Numbered from the stretch's first letter, positions 41,984-51,221 are shown. The stretch is 64,000 nt of DNA from Vibrio maritimus (GCA_000755425.1 BBMT01000001.1:1-64000), one strand, 5' to 3'. Notes: a model not told the origin generated them from the letters alone. Numbers and translations are program-made.

Positions 41984-42442
41984 CTATCGAAACGCCAGAC
42001 GACCGTTAACGATACATTTACTCTCGAGCACTGCGTCTAAAGAGCATTTCCCAGCGCCTGCCAAGGTGAAGTACAAGAATACAGAGAAAAGAGTCCATTG
42101 ATATTCAAGGCCGCCGTGAAGTGAGTGCAAACCGGCTGCGATGCCACCTAACGTATAAATGGCGACGCTCATACAAACCAGTAGCCCCAGCGAAGCTAGA
42201 CGAGTTGCTAAACCAAACATTAAAGCTAGTCCCCCTAAGAACTCTGTATAAGCGGCTAAGTAAGCGCCCAACAATGGGAAAGGGACAGCGTTTGCCTCTA
42301 AAAAAGGTACTAAGCCTGCTGGATTTAGCACTTTGCCGAATCCATGGTATGTCATGATGAATCCCACCATCACTCTTAGTATCAACTCTATCTTACCGTT
42401 TTCAGACGTAGCGATGAGCTTTGGAACTATCTGATCAAGCAT
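41984..42442 (-). CDS. DoxX-family membrane protein 2
   Basis: Predicted 152-residue protein with four membrane helices and the DoxX pattern LRVMVGFIMTYHGFGKVLNPAG, YTEFLGGLALMFGLATRLAS and YQWTLFSVFLYFTLAGAGKCSLD. It is longer than the neighbour at 41102 and only distantly similar, so this is not a recent duplication. It is followed on the same strand by DoxX 1 and preceded by the porin gene 25 bp away, so porin and DoxX 2 are likely cotranscribed. Confidence 0.87.
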   Translation of the reverse strand: MLDQIVPKLIATSENGKIELILRVMVGFIMTYHGFGKVLNPAGLVPFLEANAVPFPLLGAYLAAYTEFLGGLALMFGLATRLASLGLLVCMSVAIYTLGGIAAGLHSLHGGLEYQWTLFSVFLYFTLAGAGKCSLDAVLESKCIVNGRLAFR

Positions 42443-42467
42443 TCTAATTTCCTTTGTCGTAGATTAG

Positions 42468-43492
42468 TTAGTAAAAGTATTCGAGACCAATGACGTGAGT
42501 GTCGCCAATCGTGCCGCTGTCTCCACCGTTAGAGAAGCGTCCTTCAGAGAGTGCAAGTAATTTAGGGGTCACGTAGTAGTGCACACCGTAGCCAACGAAG
42601 CGCTCATTTTCCGCTCCCCAGTTACCGTAAACTTGAGCATGATGAAGAATGAACTTGAGGTCACTGTTAAAGGAGTATTCGCCTACTACGTCATAGGTGT
42701 AATCATTGAGATTGGATGCCTTACCGTGTTCATTAAGATCAGAGCGCGTTAATGTAGCGCCGATATACCACTGACCGTGGCGATAGCTCATCCCAACGTT
42801 GTGGGTTGCATCACCTTTGTCTTTGTATAACTGACCACCAGACCCGTATAGGCCAGCGTTGTGAAAGGAGTAACCGATCCCAAAGCCATCACCAAAGAAG
42901 GGAGATGCGCCGTAGGTAATAGTGAATGCTGAGCCGTCCGTCGTGAATGAGTCATCGCTGTAATCAAAGCTCTGTTCAGATTTAGACAGCTGGGTGGATG
43001 CGACAAATGTCCACTTTTCATATGTATTTTATATAGCAACGTATCGCTGTTTCGCCATGTAGCTTGAGCCGCGGCGACGTCTTGAAATCCTAAGTACGCC
43101 ATCTTCAATATTGGAAGGTGAGAGTAGTTCGCCCCCCAATCCTTACCAAACCAAAGTGCGCCCAGATAACTATGTTCAACGCCTACGTACTCATAGCGTT
43201 TACGAAGCTTGCCGTTTTTTATTTCCGTACCTTCTTTTAAGTTCAAGAAGTTAAGGTCGTACTCCATTCTGCCAAATACGCTCCAATCCTCCGTAATAGG
43301 AACATTCGCCGTCAAATTTGCGCGCACTTTTGCTTCAATGGGGTTTCCCTCTTTTGAGCCTTCTACAAGGGGGCCACCATTTGTCTGGTAGGCACCAACC
43401 AAGCCGTTAAGTGAGACATAATCCTGAATTTCGAGCGCACAAAGTTGGCTCGCAGGTAGCAACAAAGCTACTGCAAGAGTCTTTTTCATCAT
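42468..43492 (-). CDS. Gram-negative porin; one apparent 1-base deletion
   Basis: Outer-membrane porin of about 341 residues. Signal peptide MMKKTLAVALLLPASQLCA, then barrel strands (YVSLNGLVGAYQTNGG, WSVFGRMEYDLNFLNL, YEYVGVEHSYLGALWFGKDWG) and a C-terminal aromatic end (THVIGLEYFY). WFGKDWGANYS resembles the loop 3 region of general porins. The frame breaks near 43024-43030 in A/T runs; one added base gives YKITYEKWTFVASTQLSKSEQ and the frame stays open to the end. Downstream of the MarR gene on the same strand, with a terminator between. Confidence 0.85.
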
Positions 43493-43518
43493 TTTACCTT
43501 TTGAAGATTTGACCGAAA

Positions 43519-43541
43519 AAAAGGGGCTGGTCAAGCCCCGA
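43519..43541 (-). terminator. Terminator after the MarR gene
   Basis: On the minus strand CGGGGCT and AGCCCC pair around TGACC, followed by seven T. Confidence 0.85.
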
Positions 43542-43550
43542 AATGCTGTA

Positions 43551-44000
43551 TCAGTTTTTCTCTAAGAGAGAAATCAGGGCGCCTTTGAGCTGCGCCTCTT
43601 GGTTATCGTCAAGTGTGTTGAGCCACTGACTTTGAATTGCGGTGACAATGGTATTGCCACTTTGATGGACTTCGCGTCCTTTGGACGTGAGTTGAATAAG
43701 TTTTACTTTTTGATTAGTTGGATGCGGGACAATCGATACGAGATCGCGTTTAAGCATATTGTCGATCATGCGCTTTATTGTGCTTCGCTCTCTCATGAGT
43801 TTATCTGCTAACACTTGTTGAGGAAGGTGCGAGTGGTAACTAAGTATCTCTAGCGCTTTTTGCATCTCTGTCGTGATGTCGTGGGCACTTAAAAGTTGCT
43901 CTTGAACTTCATTGCGAAAACGGCGGTAGGCGACCCCCATCAGGAAGAATGTCGATTCGTCCAGAAGAGGCGTTGCGAGCGTGTCATCTTTATATGCCAT
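43551..44000 (-). CDS. MarR-family regulator
   Basis: Winged-helix regulator of 149 residues. The recognition region reads ALEILSYHSHLPQQVLADKLMRERSTIKRMIDNMLKRDLVSIVPHPTNQKVKLIQLTSKGREV, typical MarR with the wing at DLVSIVPHPTNQKVKLIQLT. ATG 44000 has AAGG upstream. A 26-bp perfect palindrome 62 bp upstream of its start is the likely operator, implying autoregulation. It sits between a porin and a DoxX gene on the same strand and may control them. Confidence 0.88.
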   Translation of the reverse strand: MAYKDDTLATPLLDESTFFLMGVAYRRFRNEVQEQLLSAHDITTEMQKALEILSYHSHLPQQVLADKLMRERSTIKRMIDNMLKRDLVSIVPHPTNQKVKLIQLTSKGREVHQSGNTIVTAIQSQWLNTLDDNQEAQLKGALISLLEKN

Positions 44001-44061
44001 TAAAATACCTTCGAGCATGAGTTCGTTTCTATCACTAAAGTAGTATTACTAATCTTAGGGT

Positions 44062-44087
44062 CTTTTTGTTGTACCTACAACAAAAAG
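44062..44087. promoter_or_regulatory. 26-bp perfect palindrome, candidate MarR operator
   Basis: CTTTTTGTTGTA, CC, then its exact reverse complement TACAACAAAAAG. It lies upstream of marR. A looser relative with TTGTGTT and AACAACAC arms lies near 44762-44791, in front of the DoxX 3 gene. Confidence 0.8.
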
Positions 44088-44308
44088 CGATTGGATTTCA
44101 TAGACTGTTGCAAATGGTACGATTTGGAAACGTACAGAGGGGGAGCGAGTATCCGAATGTAAAATGGCAATGCAATCAGTTAACCGAAGGTGGTAGAACT
44201 TTCGTTAGTCGAATTTTGGGGCTAGCAGGGTTGAAAACCAATACCATCTATGGTCGATGGTATTGGTGAAAGTCTGTGCTTAGTTCTACATAGTCTGTTT
44301 AGCGCACT

Positions 44309-44749
44309 CTATGCTGTAGTACTAGATAGCGTTGCCTTTTCGCTACTCAATGTAAAGCGGTCATAGTCCTTGAGGACATACAAAAGGTAGCAGGCTGCGA
44401 GCATCGGCCACGCTGCAAAGAAAAGTAGGTTGCTCATTGGCTCTAGATACTTAGGAAAAGAGATAAATGTTGAAATGCCATGAAGAGCCAGCACAGAAAG
44501 GTAAGTGATATTTTTCTTGTAGCCAACGACAAAGGCCAATACGAACAGAGTTTGTAACGCGCCGAGTAAGATAGAAACGCTGCTAGAGATAGTGAGTCCA
44601 TAGAAACCAGCAAATACCTTCATGGCATGCTCGGGCACTAGGACTTTGTCTAATGCCCACACAAGAAAGACCAAGCCGATGCTCAATCTTGTAACCAGTA
44701 GTCCGTAAGCAAGTTGCGTGTTTAATTTAGGTTGAAACGTGGTTGTCAT
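44309..44749 (-). CDS. DoxX-like membrane protein 3
   Basis: Predicted 146-residue inner-membrane protein with four hydrophobic helices (TRLSIGLVFLVWALDKVLVPEHA, GLTISSSVSILLGALQTLFVLAFVVGY, YLSVLALHGISTFISFP, LLFFAAWPMLAACYLLYVL). The LVFLVWALDKV and LGALQTLFVLAFVVGY pattern is DoxX-like but divergent. I chose ATG 44749 (MTTTFQP) after GGAAAAAG; a longer start would begin outside the conserved part. A MarR-type half palindrome lies just upstream. Confidence 0.72.
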   Translation of the reverse strand: MTTTFQPKLNTQLAYGLLVTRLSIGLVFLVWALDKVLVPEHAMKVFAGFYGLTISSSVSILLGALQTLFVLAFVVGYKKNITYLSVLALHGISTFISFPKYLEPMSNLLFFAAWPMLAACYLLYVLKDYDRFTLSSEKATLSSTTA

Positions 44750-45153
44750 TACTTTTTCCTTTTGGGTTGTGTTACTTCCAACAACACGACCCCAAAACAA
44801 TCGTTTTGATTACAATCGGGAATGTAAAAATCTGTTTCTATGAACATGATGAAGCAGATATTTTATTCAGAACGCTATTGGTGAAACGGAATTTTCATGG
44901 GATGGGGAGTGCCAAGTTAGCGCGACCTGATAGGTATCATTAACTTTGGTTCAAACTAAGATGTGCACATCTTTGCGGTTTACTCTGTCTCGAACCGTAC
45001 TTCGAGAGAGCGCAATGCGTTATTCCGTTCTGTTGTGTCTCAAAAATAAGTCCTTAGTAAGCATTTGCTATTCGAATTTGACAGCGCGACTGAGTTCATT
45101 AATACCTTAGTAGTTCGCTCAACTATTTTGAGCTTTAGCGAAAAGGATGTGTT
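44750..45153. other. Intergenic gap, 404 bp
   Basis: Upstream region of two divergent genes. Apart from the inverted-repeat-like stretch at about 44762-44791 (TTGTGTT and AACAACAC arms) I see no gene, terminator or RNA. Confidence 0.5.
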
Positions 45154-45501
45154 ATGAAAGAGGTTACCTTAATTGGCCTGCTTACTGCTTCGTTGTTCTC
45201 AATAACTGCTCAAGCGGAAGTGATCGAAATAGCGACATTTAAGCTTAACGATGGCGTTACAGTCGAAGAGTTTACGCCGCTAGACAAGGCTGTGGAGATG
45301 CAGCATGTCTCTCAGCAGCCGGGCTTTATTTCTCGTGAAGCGGCACATGGAGATAATGGTGAATGGTTAGTGGTGGTGCATTGGGAAACCATTGAAGACG
45401 CCGAAGCCTCTATGAACAGTTTTATGACCGCAGAAGCGGCGAAAGAGTTTATGTCTCACTTGGATGCTAACACTATGAGCATGAAGCGTTACAGTAAGTA
45501 A
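45154..45501 (+). CDS. Secreted ABM-domain (antibiotic biosynthesis monooxygenase-like) protein
   Basis: Predicted 115-residue protein with signal peptide MKEVTLIGLLTASLFSITAQA and a ferredoxin-like ABM domain: EVIEIATFKLNDGVTVEEF, QQPGFISREAAHGDNGEWLVVVHWETIEDAEASMNSF. ABM proteins include quinol monooxygenases and heme-degrading enzymes; catalytic residues vary, so function is open. The exported form is less usual. It lies alone between spacers, near the DoxX cluster. Confidence 0.8.
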   Translation: MKEVTLIGLLTASLFSITAQAEVIEIATFKLNDGVTVEEFTPLDKAVEMQHVSQQPGFISREAAHGDNGEWLVVVHWETIEDAEASMNSFMTAEAAKEFMSHLDANTMSMKRYSK

Positions 45502-45517
45502 TCCGAATAGACAATAA

Positions 45518-45551
45518 TACGCCCCAAGGTGCTATTTCTCTATGGGGCGTA
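45518..45551. terminator. Terminator between convergent genes
   Basis: TACGCCCC and GGGGCGTA pair around 18 bases, followed by ATATTT. It lies between the ABM-domain gene and the hydantoinase gene. Confidence 0.7.
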
Positions 45552-45573
45552 ATATTTGAAAGTAGTGGTTTAG

Positions 45574-47136
45574 TTAAGCGATTCTGCCTGCGGCTTTTAT
45601 TTTGACATGCACCATGTTGCCTTGTAGGTAACTGAGCGGTATTTCACTACGCTCGATCACCGACACGCTGTTTGCACACGCACCTGCTTCCATGGCGAGT
45701 TGTCTTGCTTCTTTCTCCAAATCAACCAATACTTCAGCTCGCTGGTTAGGCTCGATAGGTACAATTTTATCTAGCTGACCCGATATCTCACCGAGCGCGA
45801 CACCTATTGCATTGGCGACTTCAAAGTGCTCTGGACGAATGACTGAGCTGACACCTTCAAATTCATTGGGCATGAGCGCGCTGCCTCCGCCAACCAGAAT
45901 GACCGGCACTTTAGTGGCAGAGGTCTTCATCCTGTCGATGGCATCTTCAACCTTTTCTATCATATGAGCATATATTTGATTGGCCGTTTCTGGTGCCAAA
46001 TCAATAGACTCTTGCTTTGCCTTACCTGTCCATTCCATCACTTGTTTAGTGAGTGCCACGTCAGTTAGCGTTAATCTATCCCCACCAAAACTGAGCGCCT
46101 TTTGAGTCAGTTCATGACCGACACTTTCTGGGCCTAACTGAATGTCACCATCGGTGAGCGTCACTTTGGTGCCCCCGCCAATGGCGATAGCTAAAATGTC
46201 CGGCATGCGAAAGTTAGTGCGCACTTCACCGAGCTCGACGGCTACGCTCGATTCCCGAGGGTAGCCATGTGTTAGCGCACCTACATCTGAGGTTGTGCCG
46301 CCAACATCGACCACAATGGCATCATCAAGCTTAGTCAGGTGGCTAGCACCGCGAATGGAGTTGGTAGGACCACACGCTACGGTAAGAATAGGGTACTTAA
46401 GCGCGAATTCTTGCGACATCAGTGTACCGTCGTTTTGGCCGAAATACGGTGTAACAGCGATGCGGTGCTTCTCTAGCGCGTGGCAAAATCCTTCGACAAA
46501 GCGTTTCGCTGTGCCTTGCAGAGCCGCATTTAGGATAGTGGCGTTTTCACGCTCTAAGATACCCAGACTGCCAACCTTGTGTGAAAGGGAAATATTAACC
46601 TCTGGTAGCTCCTCTCTTACCCACTGCTCAATCAATAGCTCTTGGTCACCATTTACGGGAGAAAACACACCACAAATCGCTATGGAATCAACCTTGCCTT
46701 TCATCTTCTGGCATAGCTGACGGATCTCTTGCTCATCCACGTCCGCGATTTTTTGACCGTCGTACTCATAGCCACCGTGGGCTTGATAGAAATGCTCGCC
46801 AAGTAAGGTCTGCCAAGATGCGCTCCAACCACAAAGAGGTGGTACAGCGCTGCCACTTGGCAGTGCTAGGCGAAGCATGCCTACATTATCGAGACCTCGC
46901 TTCTCAACAATGGCATTGGTACATTGAGTCGTGCCAAGCATGGCATGCTTGACACTCTGACCGGTAAGGTTTGCTTGGCGCAGTAGTTCATCAATAGCGT
47001 TGTCGATGCCTGTCGAAATATCGTGTGTTGTAGCTACTTTGACCTTAGAGATAACTTTGAGCGACTCATCTAAAAGGACACCGTCTGTGTTGGTTCCACC
47101 GACATCAATACCGAGGCGATAAATAGCGGTTGTCAT
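45574..47136 (-). CDS. Hydantoinase/oxoprolinase family protein (HyuA-like)
   Basis: ATP-dependent amide-ring hydrolase subunit of 520 residues. The N-terminal Hydant_A_N region begins MTTAIYRLGIDVGGTNTDGVLLDE, with the ASKHA-type phosphate loop DVGGTNTD, and the second loop is DAIVVDVGGTTSDVGAL. AIAIGGGTKV and VILVGGGSALMP complete the ATPase fold. The ATG overlaps the stop of the DUF917 gene as ATGA. With the DUF917 protein and the NCS1 permease it forms a three-gene unit for uptake and opening of a hydantoin-like or pyrimidine-derived ring; exact substrate unknown. Confidence 0.92.
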   Translation of the reverse strand: MTTAIYRLGIDVGGTNTDGVLLDESLKVISKVKVATTHDISTGIDNAIDELLRQANLTGQSVKHAMLGTTQCTNAIVEKRGLDNVGMLRLALPSGSAVPPLCGWSASWQTLLGEHFYQAHGGYEYDGQKIADVDEQEIRQLCQKMKGKVDSIAICGVFSPVNGDQELLIEQWVREELPEVNISLSHKVGSLGILERENATILNAALQGTAKRFVEGFCHALEKHRIAVTPYFGQNDGTLMSQEFALKYPILTVACGPTNSIRGASHLTKLDDAIVVDVGGTTSDVGALTHGYPRESSVAVELGEVRTNFRMPDILAIAIGGGTKVTLTDGDIQLGPESVGHELTQKALSFGGDRLTLTDVALTKQVMEWTGKAKQESIDLAPETANQIYAHMIEKVEDAIDRMKTSATKVPVILVGGGSALMPNEFEGVSSVIRPEHFEVANAIGVALGEISGQLDKIVPIEPNQRAEVLVDLEKEARQLAMEAGACANSVSVIERSEIPLSYLQGNMVHVKIKAAGRIA

Positions 47137-48266
47137 AGTCCTGCCTCCGTATTTACACGTTTCGAAAGGTTTTCAATGGCGACATACTCAACGCCATAGC
47201 CAAAGTAATCGGGACCTGCGACTTCGATCCCCTTAGCGGTGCGCCATTTGGGATCGCAAGGGTAAGCGATAAGCTCAATTCTCTGTCCGTATCTAAGCTG
47301 CTCAGTCGTGATTGGCTGTCCGGTTTCATGGTCAAGAATGCTGATAAGATCGGGCGTGCAAGCCAACAGCGATTCTTGGCTCATGTCGCTCGCCTTGGTT
47401 CCTTTGTGAGCAAGCAACAGCTCATTTTGGAAATGAACGTAGACGGGTTCAGCATTGCTTTCAGAGGTTTTAAGCGGCTCAATGACGACACCGCCAGTTA
47501 CGAAACCACCGCCGGTATTTCGGTCGATATCGACAATCTTTCCGCTAATAATTCGGTGTCCGTCTACAATCTCTAACACGGCTTCGACCGCACTGTCACC
47601 GCGAGCATTCGCTTCACGAATGGCTTTACCTATTTGCATGGCTTTGGTCAGGGTCGCACCAAGAGCGCTGCGTTTGAGCTCCTTACCATACATAGGGTAG
47701 TCACACATCGCTGCAGAGCCACCCATTTGCTCAGTGATTGGGCGAGCAAATCGTTCAGACCAAACACCGTCGATAGGGTGCAGGGTCACGACGTTACCCT
47801 TTTCATCAGCAAGCGTGTTGGGTGCGGACGGGAGGCCGTCCAAGTAAAAGGTCACCATTTGTGACTCTGGGAATGCGCGTCCCATGGCATCACAGTCGAT
47901 CACAGGGATCCCTTTTTGTGCCGCAACCAAAATAGGGATCAACGAGTTGAAGCCGCCGACCTCAATAGGGAAGGTCGCTTCGATGCGCTCACCGACGGCT
48001 TGTTCCATCGCTTCGAACGCGACCAGCATTTGATCTTGGGAGTTGAGTTTCTCAATGGCGACGGTGGGCGCGCCGATCATTGACGAAGGCACTGTCATCC
48101 AGTCATCTTTCACCTCATCCAGCGAAATAAGCTCAACAGGCTGTTCAGCATTGGCAATGGCGACTTTGGCCATCAGCGCACCGCTGTAGGGATCACCACC
48201 CCCTCCGGTGCCAAGTACGGTGGCACCTAGGGCAATGTCATCAATCATTTGATCATTGAAAATCAC
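47133..48266 (-). CDS. DUF917 (S-Me-THD-like) protein
   Basis: Predicted 377-residue cytosolic protein of the DUF917 family, now linked to S-methyl thiohydantoin desulfurase. Landmarks: ALGATVLGTGGGGDPYSG, IEVGGFNSLIPILVAAQKGIPVIDCDAMGRAFPESQM and TGGGFVTGGVVIEPL. These genes nearly always pair with HyuA-type genes, as here. GTG 48266 has GGAAG upstream and overlaps the permease stop; ATG 48248 is the alternative. The middle gene of the three. Confidence 0.9.
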   Translation of the reverse strand: MIFNDQMIDDIALGATVLGTGGGGDPYSGALMAKVAIANAEQPVELISLDEVKDDWMTVPSSMIGAPTVAIEKLNSQDQMLVAFEAMEQAVGERIEATFPIEVGGFNSLIPILVAAQKGIPVIDCDAMGRAFPESQMVTFYLDGLPSAPNTLADEKGNVVTLHPIDGVWSERFARPITEQMGGSAAMCDYPMYGKELKRSALGATLTKAMQIGKAIREANARGDSAVEAVLEIVDGHRIISGKIVDIDRNTGGGFVTGGVVIEPLKTSESNAEPVYVHFQNELLLAHKGTKASDMSQESLLACTPDLISILDHETGQPITTEQLRYGQRIELIAYPCDPKWRTAKGIEVAGPDYFGYGVEYVAIENLSKRVNTEAGL

Positions 48267-49553
48267 GAACCGCTTCCTTATTTGATACTGACAGCTTTAC
48301 AAACACAATGTAGGCAACGAAGGACGCAAGAATACCGTCAATCGCTGAAATACTGGTTAATGAGAATAGGTTGAAGAATTCGCCTGCGGTGCATGCACTT
48401 ACCGCGCTACCAAATGCCCAAGCAACTAAGCCTTTTAGCATCCAGTTTGGCGCACTTTGAATACGTTCAAATTCAAGCGCAGACTTATCTAAGAAGTAGT
48501 ATTGAGCAAGGTAAACACCTGCTGAAGGCGCAATCGTCACACCCAGAAGTGTGAGAAATGCAGTAAACATATCGATCATGCCAAGCTGAGCGATAGCGAG
48601 GCCAAGAATGGTCATCACGATGACCAAAATCGGACGCGGTACATTCGGCAACACGACCGACATGCCCAAAGCGCCTGAGACAAGGTTGCTGCTGTTGGTC
48701 GTCCATTGAGCAAACACCAGCACGATAATCGCTGCCATACCCAAACCAATACCGAAGAACACATTGACGAGGTCGTCGGAGCCGGTCATTTGCGTGAGCA
48801 GCAAAGCAACCACAATCGTTGCGCTGTTACCAAATAGGAAGCCAAAACCGGCACCGAGAATCGCGTCTTTGCGCGTCTTCGCGTAGCGGGCAATATCAGG
48901 AGCAGCAACTGCGGCGAGGATCCAAATAGACATAACATAGGATATGGCTTCACCCATAGAGAGTGGCGACTCAATAGCCTTGTCACCCGCGCTCTGCGCA
49001 CCTGCCGCCATAAATAGGCCAACGGTAATGAGTGTCACCATGAGTGGTACAGAATAGGCGCTAAGCTTACCGAGCGCTCGGACACCATAGATTGCAGTGA
49101 TCATCATTAGTACGCCGCCGCCAACAAGCGCAGCAAAGTGAGAGACTACGATGTCATATTGTGCTAGTGCATCGACAAGTATGTAGGCGAAAAGTCCGCT
49201 TGAAACGCGAACCAGCCAACAAGAGAAATACCGTTGATAGCGCCGAGGATCTTGCCACCGTGGCGACCAAATACAGAGCTACTCATTAGTGGTGTTGAGA
49301 CGCCAGATTGGAAACCAATATTAGCGCAAAGCATGGCAAGTACGGCGAGAATGGCAGAGCCTGCGAACGTTGCAAATAGGGCGTCGTGAATGGTGAGTCC
49401 AGTACTCAAAAACGCACCTAAGAACAGACCAGAGATATCAATACCAATTGCAAGCCAGATCAGGCTGATGACGTACCACGAGCGTTTTGCGTTCTCGGGT
49501 ACGGGTTCTAACTCAAAGTCATCAATCTTCCGTGCTGTTCGTGATTCCGCCAT
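48253..49553 (-). CDS. NCS1-family cytosine/allantoin-type permease; one apparent 1-base deletion
   Basis: Nucleobase-cation symporter of about 433 residues with around 12 membrane segments. N-terminal features: NAKRSWYVISLIWLAIGIDISGLFLGAFL and FGRHGGKILGAINGISLVGWFAFQAD. The frame breaks at AAAA 49190-49193; one added base gives DFFAYILVDALAQYDIVV. The family imports cytosine, uracil, allantoin or hydantoin. First gene of the unit, divergent from a LysR gene 118 bp away. Confidence 0.9.
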
Positions 49554-49671
49554 CCTAAGCTCCTAAATAATTATCCATAAAGTTCACATAAAAAAAGTTA
49601 GCAGCTTGTTACATATAAATAAATACATATTATTAGATACAAACATTCGTTTTTAGTTATGTATTAAAATT

Positions 49672-50610
49672 ATGGCTATTCATATTGAAAAACTGGACAA
49701 GCGCGACCTAAGACGATTAGAGATTTTCTGCGAGATCGTTGAGCAGGGCGGCATCAGCAATGCTACCGTAAGTACAGGGCTGAGTCAGCCTGTGCTGAGT
49801 AATCAGTTAATAGAGCTTGAAAAGAGCTTGGGTGTGACGCTTTGTAAGCGTGGTCGAAGTGGTTTTGATTTAACAAGTGAAGGACACACTGTGTATGGTT
49901 ATGCAAATGAACTGAGTAGTTTGCTTAGTGATTTTGCCTTTAAATTGAAGGGCGTACAGTCAAAACTGACGGGTCAGGTGCGCGTTGGTATTCTCGACAA
50001 TACCATTACGCTTCCAAGAAATCCTGTTCCGGTCGCCATCGAAAACTTTTATAAGTTGAGTGACAGCGTGGAACTCACGCTCGAAGTCGGCGATTACACC
50101 TTGCTAAATGAAAAGCTGGCGAAGGGACAGCTAGATATGATGATCGTCGTTCTTGCCGAACATCAACTTGATGCCTTCAGTCATACAGAGTTTCTGTTCA
50201 CTGAAAAGAGTTATCTCTTTGCCCGCGAAGACGTTGCAAAGGCTATTGAAAATAGCAATTACTCGCTTGAGGGAAGACGCATTAACATTGGTGGTTACGC
50301 TTCTGAGGTAATGCGTAAGCTTTTGAATGTTGAACAGTATCAACAACTAAAACTCATCGATGGCTGGAATGTTGAATCTGGCGCTTTGCTTGCGATGGCG
50401 GGGACGCATTTGAGTTTTCTACCTGGGCATCTTATTGAAAGCAATCGCTCTCAACAGGCGCTTGTGGCGGTGAATCCAGAACAGTGGTGGTTTACGAGTG
50501 ATTTTTCAGTTGTACTAAAGGGAGCAAAGACGGCATTGTCTCCTGCGGCCAACGCATTTTATGAGTGTTTAACTAGCCTTGAACTTTTTTCAAGCGAACA
50601 TATGACTTAA
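49672..50610 (+). CDS. LysR-family regulator of the hydantoinase unit
   Basis: Regulator of 312 residues. Helix-turn-helix: LRRLEIFCEIVEQGGISNATVSTGLSQPVLSNQLIELEKSLGVTLCKRGRSGFDLTSEG. The effector domain follows (RVGILDNTITLPRNPVPVAIENFY). It is divergent from the permease gene, so control of that unit is likely. The ribosome site is weak. The last residues, SSEHMT, and the DNA just after are shared with the LysR gene ending at 39540. Confidence 0.87.
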   Translation: MAIHIEKLDKRDLRRLEIFCEIVEQGGISNATVSTGLSQPVLSNQLIELEKSLGVTLCKRGRSGFDLTSEGHTVYGYANELSSLLSDFAFKLKGVQSKLTGQVRVGILDNTITLPRNPVPVAIENFYKLSDSVELTLEVGDYTLLNEKLAKGQLDMMIVVLAEHQLDAFSHTEFLFTEKSYLFAREDVAKAIENSNYSLEGRRINIGGYASEVMRKLLNVEQYQQLKLIDGWNVESGALLAMAGTHLSFLPGHLIESNRSQQALVAVNPEQWWFTSDFSVVLKGAKTALSPAANAFYECLTSLELFSSEHMT

Positions 50611-50776
50611 AAGTGGCGTTGAGGAAGCGAAGGCCGAAATCTTGGTGCTTTTTGCGCACTCAAAAACTATGGTCACAGGTATACGAATAGAATGTTTGAC
50701 CGTAGGGGGAAAGGACACGTGTTTAGTACAATGGCTCAGGGTAGCGTGTCCTGTTTGCTTTATCTGTCATTCAAAC
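50588..50776. repeat. Dispersed repeat, copy B (core 50641-50776) with leader
   Basis: The core matches 41751-41886 at 122 of 136 bases without gaps. The hairpin is kept as CAGGG TAGCGTG TCCTG, where the one changed base turns a G-C into a G-U pair. The leader (50591-50631) matches 39521-39561 and overlaps the LysR 3' end. Confidence 0.85.
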
Positions 50777-50785
50777 GAGACTCGT

Positions 50786-50908
50786 TCACTTGTCATTGTG
50801 AGAATCACTGTATTTTTTTGCAATCCACTGATGTATGTGAAGTCCAGTTTTGCGCTTTAGGAGTATATCGACCCCTGCTAAGACTAATAGTCCAATTATC
50901 GTTCCCAT
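50786..50908 (-). CDS. Small membrane protein
   Basis: Predicted 40-residue protein beginning MGTIIGLLVLAGVDILLKRKT: one membrane helix followed by a basic tail. GGAGATGAAT precedes the ATG at 50908, a plausible ribosome site. It lies next to repeat copy B. No relatives are known to me; it may be chance. Confidence 0.4.
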   Translation of the reverse strand: MGTIIGLLVLAGVDILLKRKTGLHIHQWIAKKYSDSHNDK

Positions 50909-50963
50909 ATTCATCTCCAAGCTTAGTTGTAGTTTGTTAATTCATAACAAGGTAACTTGATAA

Positions 50964-51221
50964 TTAATCCATAGACTTCATTAGCTTATCTATATTCAGT
51001 CCACCAAGATCTTCTAAGTTACCTTTAATCTCTTCATCGATTGATAGATGGCGCTCAACCTTCTTTACTTCCTTCTCAAGGAAGTTCTCAACCTCTTTAG
51101 AGACGTTGAACATCAATCCTTGCTCACGCGCTGCTTTTCTCGCTCGTTTAAGACGAAAATCTAAGTCTGCTGAAATCTTAATGTTCAGTGATACTTTGGA
51201 TTGCTTCTTCTGTAAAGACAT
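50964..51221 (-). CDS. Ribbon-helix-helix-like small protein
   Basis: Predicted 85-residue basic protein from ATG 51221. KVSLNIKISADLDFRLKRARKAAREQGLMFNVSKEVENFL fits a ribbon-helix-helix DNA-binding fold with an MNT/CopG-type start. The C-terminal part (KEVKKVERHLSIDEEIKGNLEDLGGLNIDKLMKSMD) is helical. It could be an orphan antitoxin-like or plasmid/phage-type repressor; no toxin gene is adjacent. Confidence 0.65.
   Translation of the reverse strand: MSLQKKQSKVSLNIKISADLDFRLKRARKAAREQGLMFNVSKEVENFLEKEVKKVERHLSIDEEIKGNLEDLGGLNIDKLMKSMD

Noticed and set aside
50642..50860. Protein-coding gene over repeat copy B
   Set aside because: The same frame in copy A has stop codons; the conserved part looks non-coding.
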